Part shown: positions 38,994-48,289 of the stretch, one piece after another
Layout of the letters: each line of letters opens with the position of its first letter
Numbering within the stretch: the stretch's first letter is position 1
Assembly (NCBI GenBank): GCA_029204225.1
Contig: CM055110.1
Span: forward strand, 48,857,201 to 48,921,200
From: Diphasiastrum complanatum
Lineage: Eukaryota > Streptophyta > Lycopodiopsida > Lycopodiales > Lycopodiaceae
Direction of reading: 5' to 3'
DNA length: 64,000 bases
Notes under the pieces: model-generated
Databases searched by the model: none
The model's input: the letters and a program-made list of their open reading frames with translations, nothing else
Told to the model about the DNA's origin: nothing
Translations under genes and position numbers: made by a program

Positions 38994-39560
38994 AAATAAA
39001 ATCAACCAATAAAATGTGTTGCGAGGGCATGGCATCCTGCGTGTATAAGCCCATGGCCCAATGAGCATGCAAGTGAAGTTGTAAATAAAATAATAGACTT
39101 GGGCCCTTTGTAGTTAAAATAAAACTTGAGGCCCAAAGTCAATTCTAAACTCACATGAATCTGTGGACCCTTGGATCAAGTTGGGTCCAAGATGAATGGA
39201 TAGGATCAACGTGAATATTAGCCAATAGGATTAAGGGGCAAGGGCCTTCCCCATTTTATAAAAAGACACCATTTGTACACTATTTCCATGCTTAATAGAG
39301 AGGAGGAGACTCTACCATTTTGAGAGCTCAAGCATCCTCTTTTGCTAATCAATCTTGCTTATGCTATTGTTGTGATTGCTTGTTATTTTCATTTCCCATG
39401 CTTTTTGGTTATGCTAGTTAAGGTTTTTCCATAAGCAATGACATTGAGCATTTGAGCTAACTTCCATCTCATCTCTCTCTCTTTCTCTCTTCTCTTCTCT
39501 CTTCCTCTCCTTTTTTATCTCTTTCCTTCACCCAAATCATGATGAATGTTAGTGTAGAGG
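38964..39560 (+). mobile_element. LTR of gypsy family C, + orientation
   Basis: Starts TGTTGGGGGTATTCCCAACA and is nearly identical, apart from an indel of about 55 bases and scattered changes, to the reverse complement of 52058 down to about 51485. It has a TATA-like TTTTATAAAAAG near 39256. After GCTAGTTAAGG it contains a CT-rich insertion (39460-39520) absent from the other copy, then rejoins it (CTTTCCTTCACCCAAATCA). The 3' boundary is not certain. No protease or RT of this family follows on the + strand. Confidence 0.8.
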
Positions 39561-39719
39561 AGTAGAGTTAAGGGAGAGTAGTGTTAGTGGTGAATAGAGT
39601 TAGGGAGGAAGTAGGAAACTAACTAAATTTAGCATCTATGCATAGTTAGGTACCTATCCAGTGATCTAACCCTTGTTGATAGGCGGGAGGGCTATACTAC
39701 GCAAGATCTTTGACCCTAC
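39561..39719. other. Junction between LTR and repeat array
   Basis: Short AG-rich sequence with no recognisable feature, diverging from the other LTR copy after GATGAATGTTAGTGTA. Confidence 0.4.
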
Positions 39720-40535
39720 AATCGGATATTGGACTTGTGCGTGACGACTAGGATGAGCAGGGAAGGATTATAAAGCCCTCGTAGAGGACCGATATGTACG
39801 GACAGAATGTACGGTATATCGGACCTGTGCGAGCCGAATTTCAGAGAGATAGATCAGTATAGAAGAGAGGCGCACAAGTGCGATATGAGGAGACACGTAG
39901 GCAGATGTATCGGACCTGTGCGCATGGAAGGCGGTAGGCAGAATATCGATTGTGAAGGAGGCGCACAAGTGCAATATGCGGAGCATAAAAAAAAGTGAAA
40001 AAAATTCATCAAAGTTTGTGATTTTATATCGCGGTTCGCACGTGCAAAAAAATGTCCTATCACACGTGTAGGACTTGTACGGTCAAATGTGAGAGCGACA
40101 CATGTCAGGCTGTCAGTTTACACATATGGAATTTGTACGGGCAAATGCGAGAGCGACACGTGTTGTCGAACAAATGAATGAACACGAGACACAAGTACAG
40201 GTGTCATTTCACATGTGTCCAGGTGTCACCTCACACGTGCCAATGCCTATAGTCCAATCAAAAGTAGACACATGTCCATTGACCGTTGACCACACGTGTG
40301 AAAATTTAGTATAAATGGCACGAAACCTGATTAATTTTTTACTTTTTTCGTTCTCAAAATTCACGGCATATTGCCCTTGTGCGTGCGCATTGTTGTCCAT
40401 TTGTTTGCAACGATACCTACTTGCACACAAGTGCGATATTCAGTATCTACCTGCAGTACATATCCCTCTTGTGCGCGATCTTGAGAGTTAGTTTTCATTT
40501 GGTTGTTCTCCCTCGCGCACAAGTGCGATATCTAC
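39720..40535. repeat. Array of short near-palindromic repeats, probable transposon subterminal region
   Basis: Copies of CGCACAAGTGCGATAT or its reverse complement occur near 39723, 39818, 39871, 39910, 39961, 40374, 40422, 40462 and 40516, in both orientations, with one to four changes. Between 40055 and 40305 there is a second motif type around CACGTG/CACATGT (for example TCACACGTGT). Repeats of this kind next to a transposon's first gene usually serve as transposase-binding sites. They end 10 bases before the ATG of the 252-aa gene, so they probably also act as its promoter/leader. Confidence 0.65.
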
Positions 40536-40544
40536 GTTAGTTCC

Positions 40545-41380
40545 ATGGCCTATTCCTCAGGATCTTCACGAGATTCAGGCCTGAGTTCATTTTTCACAGA
40601 ATTTGGGATTACTAAAAATCTAGACTACTTCCACAGCCTATTCATGCCATATCTACATGTTTTCAAGACTGCACAACTAAATTCTGACATATTTTATGAA
40701 CATTATGTTAGATTCAGAGATATACTTAGTAAGCCTGTTTTTTCCATAGGTACCCAGATGGGCTTCCCTCGTCCATCATTAATGCATTTCTCTGATGATT
40801 CCACTTCAGTACGTGGTCATTATATTGATCATCATGATCCGGTTGCTGATGATGATGAAGAATGTGTAAGTGTTTAAACTCCCTTGCATTAGAATGTTTT
40901 TGACCACTGAATGTGTTTTTGCTAACATATTTCTTATTGCAGGATGCTCTCATAATTGATGATTTTGCTGCGAGACGAGGTGGTTTCAGACAACACGCAT
41001 TCTTGTTCCAGAGGGATAGTGGACTTGGCCACTATCTTAGGCATTTCCTGAAGAATGAGATCTGTATTGCTCATTCCAAGCTGAGCCTAGTTGGGGAGAG
41101 TCTTATAATGGCAGTTAAAGCTTTATCATTTTACCTAGGAGGACATAAATTTGTTAAGACAAATAAGATCATTTTTGTCAAAAGATCTTATGTTTTGAAC
41201 ATTCTAAGTTTTACTGATGGGAATGTTCCTTTAAGGAGCTCCCATTATTCATTGTATTCCACTTATATTGAGCTTAGTGGAAATAAGGATAATGCACATC
41301 TATTAGATGCATACTCTAGCAGAGAATTACTTCATGACAATACTGCCATAGAATCTGACACACAAGCTGATGATGAATAG
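40545..41380 (+). CDS. Intact two-exon gene, 252 aa, unknown function, likely transposon accessory protein
   Basis: Exon 1 is 40545-40865 and exon 2 is 40943-41380. The 77-bp intron has a consensus donor (GTAAGT) and acceptor (TTATTGCAG), both exons are in phase and there are no stops. The protein starts MAYSSGSSRDSGLSSFF, is mixed alpha/beta in look, has an acidic spacer (DDDEE) at the exon junction, a basic/aromatic stretch (RRGGFRQHAFLFQRDSG) and an acidic C-terminus. I see no zinc finger, transmembrane segment or known catalytic motif. It lies directly after the repeat array and runs tail-to-tail with the transposase C-terminal exons (134 bp between stops). A DNA-binding or regulatory partner of the transposase is my best guess. 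I do not recognise the family. Confidence 0.7.
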
Positions 41381-41513
41381 TGGACACTTTGTATTTGTTA
41401 TAATACAATCAATTCATTTACATTGAGTATTTCCCCTCTCTTGGTCAATGAATTTGCAAAGCAATTCTGAACATGTCATGATTTGATGACAATGATGATC
41501 TTCTACTCAACAA

Positions 41514-42607
41514 TCATCTAATTTTCTCTTCCTGTATGAACTCGCATGCTTTTTTAAACTTGTTGTATTGTGTGGACTTTGTTATATGTCGAATTTGAAC
41601 TCTGCGGTAGAACCACTAAAACAATTGACAAATGTAGTTTCGTTTTTCATTGGTTCCTCCATGTTGTGTATTTCGATGAAATGCTGCTCGTGCTTGCCAG
41701 TGGGACTTCTCCATCCCTTGTGATGACCATACACTCAAGCTTCCATATGTGTTTGCAAAAAATGCTATATGATCTCTTAGTATGTGCTGCATATGTCAAA
41801 ATCATAATGCTAGTCTTATGTTTGGATCTAAATATATATGAAAAATTGAAAGCATCGTGAAGAATTTATACTAACCATGTAATGAGTGATGTGATCTTCT
41901 CCCCATGCTTTTGATACTGCATTAACAAACTCGACACAAGTTCTTTGGACAACTTTCTTATCAATATCAAAGTATTTTTCTTTTCTTAAAATAACAATCA
42001 TACTATCAAGCTTCTTCCATACATCAACTTTTAGTACTCTGGTTTTGCCATCTTTCTCGAAGTCCTAAGTGGCAGCAATAATATCTGTCTAGACTGAGTG
42101 TTGAATATTATAAGCCTTACCAGTATGCTTTGATAGGAAACGACGTGCTTTTGCTCCTCCTATGCTTGGCTTAGTTGGCATGTTCCCATTCTTTCCTGAA
42201 AGCTTTTCATCTTTTTGAATTTTGACATGTCCCTTATGGAGTCCTGCTTTTGATAAAACATCTTCTAATCGAGAGATAGCTTCCTTTGCTAATGATGTTG
42301 GCTTAGTATTCCAAGCAAAAACTATATGAAGATAAATGATCTTTTCTATTGATCTAACTTCTGCATGAAGAGTGCAAACATGCACATTTTTCAAGGGGAT
42401 AGGCAACACAGGCTTCCAGTTTGGATTTGCATATTCTCTAGTAATTCTTGTACTCCTAGTTACATCTTTTGCCATTTTCATGCAGTACAAACAAGGGTGT
42501 TTTGATGTAGCACCGTGAGAGACATTATACATACATTTCAATGTTTTCAAATCACCTGCTAATAAGGATGACATCCTCCCCAAAGCCATAAGGAATTGGG
42601 AGCTGCC
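41514..42607 (-). pseudogene. C-terminal half of a DDE-like transposase (exons D and E)
   Basis: Two exons on the - strand: 42607-41876, then 41786-41514, joined by an 89-bp GT-AG intron. Exon D contains LLAGDLKTLKCM (likely second catalytic Asp) and HPCLYCMKMAK (CxxC, zinc-binding type), later WGEDHITHYM. Exon E continues HILRDHIAFF, GSLSVWSSQGMEKSHWQAR (likely catalytic Glu) and FHRNTQHGG, ending in TGA at 41514. Damage: frame disruption near 42065-42090 and an in-frame TAG near 41613. The D...CxxC...E order fits DDE transposases with a zinc-binding insertion. The superfamily is not assigned. The N-terminal half at 52.7-53.7 kb supplies the missing first Asp. Confidence 0.65.
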
Positions 42608-42626
42608 TGTGCATACCTCACCAGAG

Positions 42627-43022
42627 CATCGTCGGTTGAGATTTGATTGAGGGCCGTCGATCAAGATTTCACAGGGCATCGTCGGTTGAGATTTGATTGA
42701 GGGCCGTCGGTCGAGATTTCACAGGGCTCCGTCAGTCGAGATCTAAGAGATGGGCTCTGGCTCCGGTTGAGATATGAAGGATTGGCTCGGGCTCCAGTTA
42801 AGATTTTGGAAGCGGATCCTGTCAGTTGAGATCTGAGTGACTTCCGTCAGTTGAGATTTGACTGATGGATGTCGGTCGAGGTTCCAGAAAAAGGCTTTGG
42901 TTGAGATCTAACGCATGGTCATTGGTCGAGATTGGAATGAGGCCGTTGATTGAGATTTGATGGAGTACCGTTGGTTGAGATCTGAGTGGAAATCGTCGGT
43001 CGAGATTTTAGTAGAAGGTGTT
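42627..43022. repeat. Minisatellite, about 25-30 bp unit
   Basis: Roughly 14 diverged copies of GTCGGTTGAGATTTGA(N)GG. The first two form a higher-order 50-bp repeat (42627-42726). It begins immediately next to the transposase exon and separates it from the nested retrotransposons. Confidence 0.9.
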
Positions 43023-44490
43023 GGAGTTCAATGGGCAATGGTGCCAAATGTTTACAGATCCCCTGATCTAGAGGATTTGTTTACTACGGTTCTTTTACTT
43101 CTTGCTTACAGCTTCTATGGCTTGGTATTCTACCTGTTACCAGGCTTCAGGGCATTCGTTATGTGTGCTCTTGATATTATGATGCCAAATCAGGCAGAAG
43201 GGATAGATTGACGTTGTAGTATATTTTTTGTCCTGTTTGTCAGAGGACTACTCAGGGTCGAACTCTCTTGAACGCACTTACATTCATACATAGATGCAAG
43301 CCAAGAATGCTCATTCACAGATTAGAGTGCAGCCGAAATGAACATTCAGTAGATCCTACAGCTACCTACTCTAAAAACGAACTGAATCAGATCCTAAGCA
43401 TTACTAAATTGAGCTACACTTGCATAAATTGACAAAACAAGAAACAAGAACTAATCTACAACATTTTAGAAGTCCAAGAATCAAGAAACCAACCAGACTT
43501 TTGATTCTTGGACATCCCAAGAACATCAATAACTGGATTGTAAAGAGATATGCAAGAACTACACCACAGATCCAGCCTATTTAGTTTACCTGAATGCTGG
43601 TTCCTACATTATTCCACAAACAAGAAAAGAAACTAATCCACTCTACGAAAGCAGCAAATCTAATCCACTCTACAATCCACAACCACACACAAAAGGAGGG
43701 AAGGGCAAGATCATATATGCATCACTCAAGAAACAAGCATGATCAAGGAGCTCAATGGTTGCACCAAACTCGTGAAGGCTCTTCTCATTTCAGCATGGAG
43801 TTGATACAAATCACAAAAAAGCTCCTCTTCACAAAGAGGGAGTCCCTTAAATAAGCAAGAGAGCTCCTTAGGTGGCATCATGGTGGAATTTCCACATTTC
43901 ACAAATTACAAGTGGAATAATGCTCTCCACTAGAGGTCACCATCAAAAGGTGGCTCACTCTACTTTCTTTAAGAGGGGTCTACTTGCATTTATTACATTT
44001 GCCTAGAAATACTAGTTCCTACATGGTCATTCCATCTTTTGGGATTCAAAAAGAGGCTTACACAGTTCTTGCTTGTCATTCCTAACTAGCATTTCTCGGC
44101 TCTCAGTCTTCATTAGTCTCGTCTTCTCAGAGACCTCCTCAGTCTAAGGTGAGAGTGCTCTTGAGTTGCTCTATCCAAATATCTTGGGGATTCGTCAGAA
44201 TCAACCAACAGAAGGATTATTCGCCCTTCAAATTGAAGGTTCTATGATCAAAATCGAAGGTGCCTGCAACTCGGCGGACGTTTCTTGAAAGAGGACAAAA
44301 AGTTATCAGCTTTGATTACGATTTTTGTCTTCTTTTGACCAAAATCTAATAGATTTGACCGATTTTTGTTGTTTTTTCTGATATCTCATATCCAAATGGA
44401 TCTTAAGATTGGTGATCTGAATAGCTTTTCCTGTTCTACAATCAAATTAGATTTCAAACAAGCAAATCCACTCAAATCAAGCAAAATCAT
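43023..44490. other. Unassigned retroelement-like sequence
   Basis: No coding domain seen. On the - strand there is an LTR-like arrangement with TATTTAAGG near 43850 and CT/GT-rich downstream sequence, but I could not find paired ends or a primer site. It may be leader of the LTR element to its right. Confidence 0.35.
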
Positions 44491-44557
44491 TTAGTGGTAA
44501 GTATTCCTCCTGCCTATCACGCAGGTGACCCAAGTTCGATCCCCGACAACGGTGCCA
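44491..44557 (+). pseudogene. tRNA-Asp-like sequence with encoded CCA, next to an LTR
   Basis: 67 bases match plant tRNA-Asp from the D arm to the 3' end: TTAGTGGTAAGTATTCC, a perfect anticodon stem (CCTGC/GCAGG) with loop CTATCAC (anticodon ATC in place of GTC), TTCGATC T-loop and a final GTGCCA. The first 13 or so bases of the tRNA are missing. The T stem is broken (CCAAG against CCCGA), a CpG-decay pattern, so it is not a working tRNA. The 3' CCA is not encoded in eukaryotic tRNA genes, so this copy came through RNA. The end abuts an LTR in exactly the place of a primer-binding site for a - strand element, but the match is more than three times the usual 18 bases. Confidence 0.8.
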
Positions 44558-44561
44558 AAAT

Positions 44562-45065
44562 TGTAGTGGGTTTCTTCCCTTGCCTATCCTCAATCCAAGA
44601 TCTAATCAATCTAGCATCAAAGAGATGAAGTTAGTTGTCATGCGTAGATTCATTCCCATGAGAGCAATAGCATATTTTAGATTTCAACATGAATGAAAGA
44701 TCCACATCTAACTCCAACATCCATTAACCCTAAGCATTAACACTACAATCAGTAACACTAAAATCCACAATGAAAATAGCTTACTCTTTCTCTCTCTCCC
44801 TTTCTCTCATAAAAAGTATAAAAACATGCAATCCCAATAACAATCAGATCCAACAATTAGCAAACACAATAAAAACATGAGAGATGGAAGAAAAGTGATA
44901 GAGAGCAAGGACATTCATAAATCCATTTCACAAGAGAACCAATATGCTTTATTGAAATGAAGATATGTACATGTGTAGCAAACTCGAATTGGTCCCTTCT
45001 TATAATAGAGAGGAAGACCCTGGCCTCTAAATCCTATTGGTCCATTTCTGTCTTTTTAATTATTC
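44562..45065 (-). mobile_element. LTR (- strand) primed by tRNA-Asp
   Basis: Read on the - strand, it ends ...CCCACTACA at 44562, followed after four bases by TGGCACCGTTGTCGGGGA, the complement of the tRNA-Asp 3' end. It has a TATA-like TATAAG near 45003 and an AATAAA near 44952 in the same orientation. The upstream edge is approximate. It is not from the same family as the LTR pair at 38964 and 52058. Confidence 0.6.
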
Positions 45066-45071
45066 ATACGT

Positions 45072-45392
45072 ACGCATATATGCAAATGCCCTTTGGTCTT
45101 TGTAATGCACCTGCCACATTCCAACGTATGATGACGAACATTTTTCAAAAAAAATTATGAAAGTTTTTAGAAATTTTCATGGACGACTTATGTGTCTATT
45201 CATCAACTAAAGACCATATAGACGCATTAGAGAAGACATTGAGAAGATGTCAAGAGACATCTCTTGAATTGCATCTGGCCAAGTGTTATTTTGGGATGAG
45301 GGAAGGCATCATGTTAGGACATAAAATTTTGAAGGACGGTATTCAAGCCGACATCAAAAAAGTCAAAATGATTTTAGAGTTATTAGAATCCG
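45072..45392 (+). pseudogene. Ty3/gypsy RT fragment
   Basis: Encodes MPFGLCNAPATFQRMM, a stop, then the catalytic box FMDDLCVYSS and ALEKTLRRCQETSLELHLAKC ... MLGHKIL. Only the palm/thumb part of RT is left. The break on the left is at the LTR and on the right at a copia fragment of opposite strand, so both ends were made by later events. Confidence 0.85.
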
Positions 45393-46425
45393 CTACTGCT
45401 CGAATGTTTCTTCTTCGTCGGGTTGATCTTCGGCTTCTTGCTGCTCTAGGTTATGGGGCTCGACATTTTGATTTGATATTTGCCCTTGATCTCCCTCTTG
45501 AATCAGCAGTAGTGTGAAGATCTCATGCCCCTTTTCTTCCTTTAATCCAGAGAATGTGGACTCGTCGAACTTCACATCTTTACTAGACACAACTTTCTTC
45601 GTGCTTGAGTTGTAGAGTCTGTAGACTTGTGATCCGTTCGAGTATCTGACCATGATTGTCTGCTCCGACTTTTGGTCGAGCTTGCTTCTTTGTTCCTTTG
45701 GTATGTGCTTGTATGCTGCACATCCGAATACATGCATGTATGACATATCAGGCTTTCTACCTATCCACATTTTGTACGGTGTTTTGTTTTTTAGGGATGT
45801 CGTTATTGATTTGTTCTGCAGGGATACCGCTGCAACTATTGCCTTAGCCCAAAATTGACTCGGCAATCGAGCCTGTGCCATTATGCATCTGGCTCCTTCG
45901 ACTAGTGTCATGTTTCTTCTTTCTACGACACCATTATATTCGGGTGTATACGCAGGAGTGAATTGATGCTCTATTCCTTGTTCTTGGCATAACCTTGAAA
46001 ATTCTGTGCTCTTGTACTCACCTTTATTATTAGACCTAATGGTCTAAATCTTCTTTGATGTGTGTCTTTCTGTGAATGCCACGAACTTCTTGAAAGAGTC
46101 AAACACTTCAGATTTTTTTTTCAAGTAATAGATAGTTGTCATCCGGTTGTAATCATCAATGAACGTCAGGAGATACCACGATCTTGAGAGCGAATCAACT
46201 TTCATCGGTCCATAGACATCTGAGTGGATGAGCTCAAGAACTTCTTTAGCTCTTCTTCTCTCGTGTACGAATGGATTCCGGTGTTGTTTCTCTTTCTGAC
46301 AAGCTTCGCAGAACTCAGTATCAGGTTTGGATATTTTCAGACCTGTGACTATGTCCTTCTTGCTCATGTCATAGAGGCTCTTCATGTTCAGATGATACAT
46401 TCTTATGTGCTAGAGTTGATCTTCA
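45393..46425 (-). pseudogene. Ty1/copia integrase region
   Basis: - strand. The GAG-pre-integrase start has HLNMKSLYDMSKKD and the zinc-binding pair CEACQKEKQHR. The integrase core has LELIHSDVYGPM (first Asp), LTFIDDYNR, then, after a stop near 46045, a stretch with the second Asp position changed (RSNNKGEY) and NGVVERRNMT (catalytic Glu). It continues to KTPYKMWIGRKPD and a DVKFDE tail before ending at 45393. RT and RNase H are absent: the fragment stops at the gypsy RT scrap. It is inactive as it stands. Confidence 0.85.
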
Positions 46426-46440
46426 TTTTCCAATGCATTT

Positions 46441-46835
46441 AGCATGGTATCAGAATTGCTGATTATCTGACAAGGTACACTGAACAAGACTGCGACGTAG
46501 TCACTGATTCAGGAGCAACCTCACACATCACTTGCAACAAAAGAATGTTGATCGACTATAGAGAACTCGAAAACAACAGAGCGGTGATTCTAGATGATCG
46601 GAACCAACACGATGTCAAGGGCGTCGAAACTCTACAACTACAAACATTGTCGAGACAAGTAGAGCTGCCAGGAGCACTCTACGTACCCTCATTAAAAAAA
46701 GTCCTACTATCAGTCTCCAAGATGGCATATCTTGGAATACGAGTTCTATTCGATGGCAATGTATGTCGGATGATCGAGAAACCAACAAACAAGTTGCTGA
46801 CAGTTGGATGCAGAGAAGGCAATCTCTACCAAACC
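46441..46835 (+). pseudogene. Ty1/copia protease segment, inverted relative to its neighbours
   Basis: + strand frame with VVTDSGATSHITCNKRMLID (retropepsin DSGA active site), ELPGALYVPSLKKVLLSVSK and GNLYQ at the end: a complete copia protease domain. It lies exactly where the protease of the flanking - strand copia element should be, but in the opposite direction. Confidence 0.85.
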
Positions 46836-46980
46836 AGGCTTCATCGAATATCACGAAGGCCTCATCGCTTTTGTCTGTATCCTTTGACGACTCTACAACA
46901 TTTGCCTTGTCAACTTTGTTTTTTCTTTTCGGGTTAAATCTGCAATTGTATGCAGAGTGTCCCTTCTTCTTGTAGTGCAT
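46836..46980 (-). pseudogene. Ty1/copia gag zinc-knuckle tail
   Basis: - strand HYKKKGHSAYNCRFNPKRK, a copia gag zinc knuckle that has lost its first two Cys positions (expected CX2CX4HX4C), followed by an acidic linker. In - strand order it precedes the (inverted) protease and the integrase at 46425-45393. Confidence 0.7.
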
Positions 46981-46984
46981 GTAA

Positions 46985-47199
46985 GGTATTCTCGGGTTAA
47001 ACCAGCATTTGTTGATGGATACTTGCTAACAGATCCCTCAGTCAATCTGATGATCTACTTCCTTCTTGATCCTATCTGGATCTGGATCCTTCTTGGATTC
47101 TGATGGATTTCCCCGATCTTGCCAGATCTGGCTGAATCTTGATGGATCTAGCTTGATTTGGCTTGATCTTCTTAGATCTAGCGGTGATGGCTTAGCAGA
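46985..47199 (-). repeat. GATCT/GATCC-rich trailer of gypsy C
   Basis: Degenerate repeats of CTTGATCTx, GGATCT and TTCTTGGAT just after the integrase stop. No LTR is found here. Confidence 0.6.
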
Positions 47200-48285
47200 T
47201 TAGCTTTTTGTAATGTGCCCCCACCAATCTGAATCTATTTCACTGTGGTGGCCAGTACTTGTGAACCGGCTACCGTTGATGGGTGTATCAAATGGTGTCC
47301 CATCTAACTTTTCTAAATTCACGGTTCCATGATTAAGAATTTCCTTGATCCGATAGGGACCTTCACCTATGAGTTTTAATTTCCCTTTGATCGCCTTGGT
47401 TTTATACATCAGGATCAGATCTCTAGAACGAAGATCCTTCTTTTGTAACCTGCGATCAGGCCATGCTTTGCGTCTTTCCTTTTCAGTTTCCAGTGCATGC
47501 ACAACTAGTAAGCATGTTTCACAGAGTTTATGCAGAGCTTTGTGGCGTAGCTGTAGAGATTTGGACTCACTAAGACATTGCATGGTGGCAATCCTTAATG
47601 AAGGAACTAAAACCTCTACTGGCATCACAGCATCTTGACCATATACCAATTGGAAGGGTGTTTGATCAGTGCTTCCTTTATATGCTGTCTTGAATGCCCA
47701 TAGTGCAGCATGCAACTTATGTTCCCAATTTGATCTGCTAGCTTCAACTGTTTTCGTGAGCACGCTACACAGGATCTTATTGGATGATTCTGCTTGCCCA
47801 TTACCATGAGAATAATAAGACATACTAGTTCTGTGGATCACGAAGAATTCCTCCAACAAGACCTTGATGGTCTCATTGATGAAATGGCTTCCGCGATCAC
47901 TGACTAGCTCTACCGGGCATTCGAAGCGTACAATGATATTTTCATAAAGGAACTTGGCAGTGGTTTTAGCATCAGCTACTCTTACTGCCTTGGCTTCGAC
48001 CCATTTGGTGAGGTAGTCTGTGGCTACGATTACGTATCGAGCCTGGAAACTCCTTGCCGCAGGGTGAATTGGACCGATGTAATCCAATCCCCACTTTTCG
48101 AATGGTGCTTGGGCTAAGACCGAGTGCAGTAGGTCATAATTCAATCTCGTTGGCCTTCTCGCCCTTTGGCACACATCACACTTTTTTAAGTATTCCTCCG
48201 TATCCTTATGAATCGTTGGCCACCAACATCCTGATTGTAGGATCTTGCGAATTGTAATGTCGGATGCAAAATGGCCTCCACCCAT
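47200..48285 (-). CDS. Integrase of gypsy C, uninterrupted
   Basis: 361 codons without a stop. Zinc-binding domain: GGGHFASDITIRKIL with His, then CDVCQRARR. Catalytic core: GLDYIGPIHP (Asp), VSDRGSHF (Asp) and GNGQAESSNK (Glu), the full DDE triad. Then WAFKTAYKGSTDQTPFQLVYG and a basic C-terminal part ending in a DNA-binding-like fold (KLIGEGPYRIKEIL). It would insert the cDNA into the genome. As the rest of the element carries stops and lacks gag, it is only a preserved piece. Confidence 0.9.
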   Translation of the reverse strand: MGGGHFASDITIRKILQSGCWWPTIHKDTEEYLKKCDVCQRARRPTRLNYDLLHSVLAQAPFEKWGLDYIGPIHPAARSFQARYVIVATDYLTKWVEAKAVRVADAKTTAKFLYENIIVRFECPVELVSDRGSHFINETIKVLLEEFFVIHRTSMSYYSHGNGQAESSNKILCSVLTKTVEASRSNWEHKLHAALWAFKTAYKGSTDQTPFQLVYGQDAVMPVEVLVPSLRIATMQCLSESKSLQLRHKALHKLCETCLLVVHALETEKERRKAWPDRRLQKKDLRSRDLILMYKTKAIKGKLKLIGEGPYRIKEILNHGTVNLEKLDGTPFDTPINGSRFTSTGHHSEIDSDWWGHITKS

Positions 48286-48289
48286 GCCT

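Noticed and set aside
42680-43211. Start of the - strand transposase C-half inside the minisatellite, and the 84-codon + frame at 42957
   Set aside because: The residues there are translations of the minisatellite unit. The true exon edge is near 42607.
44491-44557. A working tRNA-Asp gene
   Set aside because: The 5' end is missing, the T stem is unpaired, the anticodon is altered and CCA is encoded.
46445-46456. TGGTATCAGA resembling a tRNA-iMet primer site
   Set aside because: It is inside the reading frame that leads into the inverted protease, with no LTR end before it, so chance is more likely.
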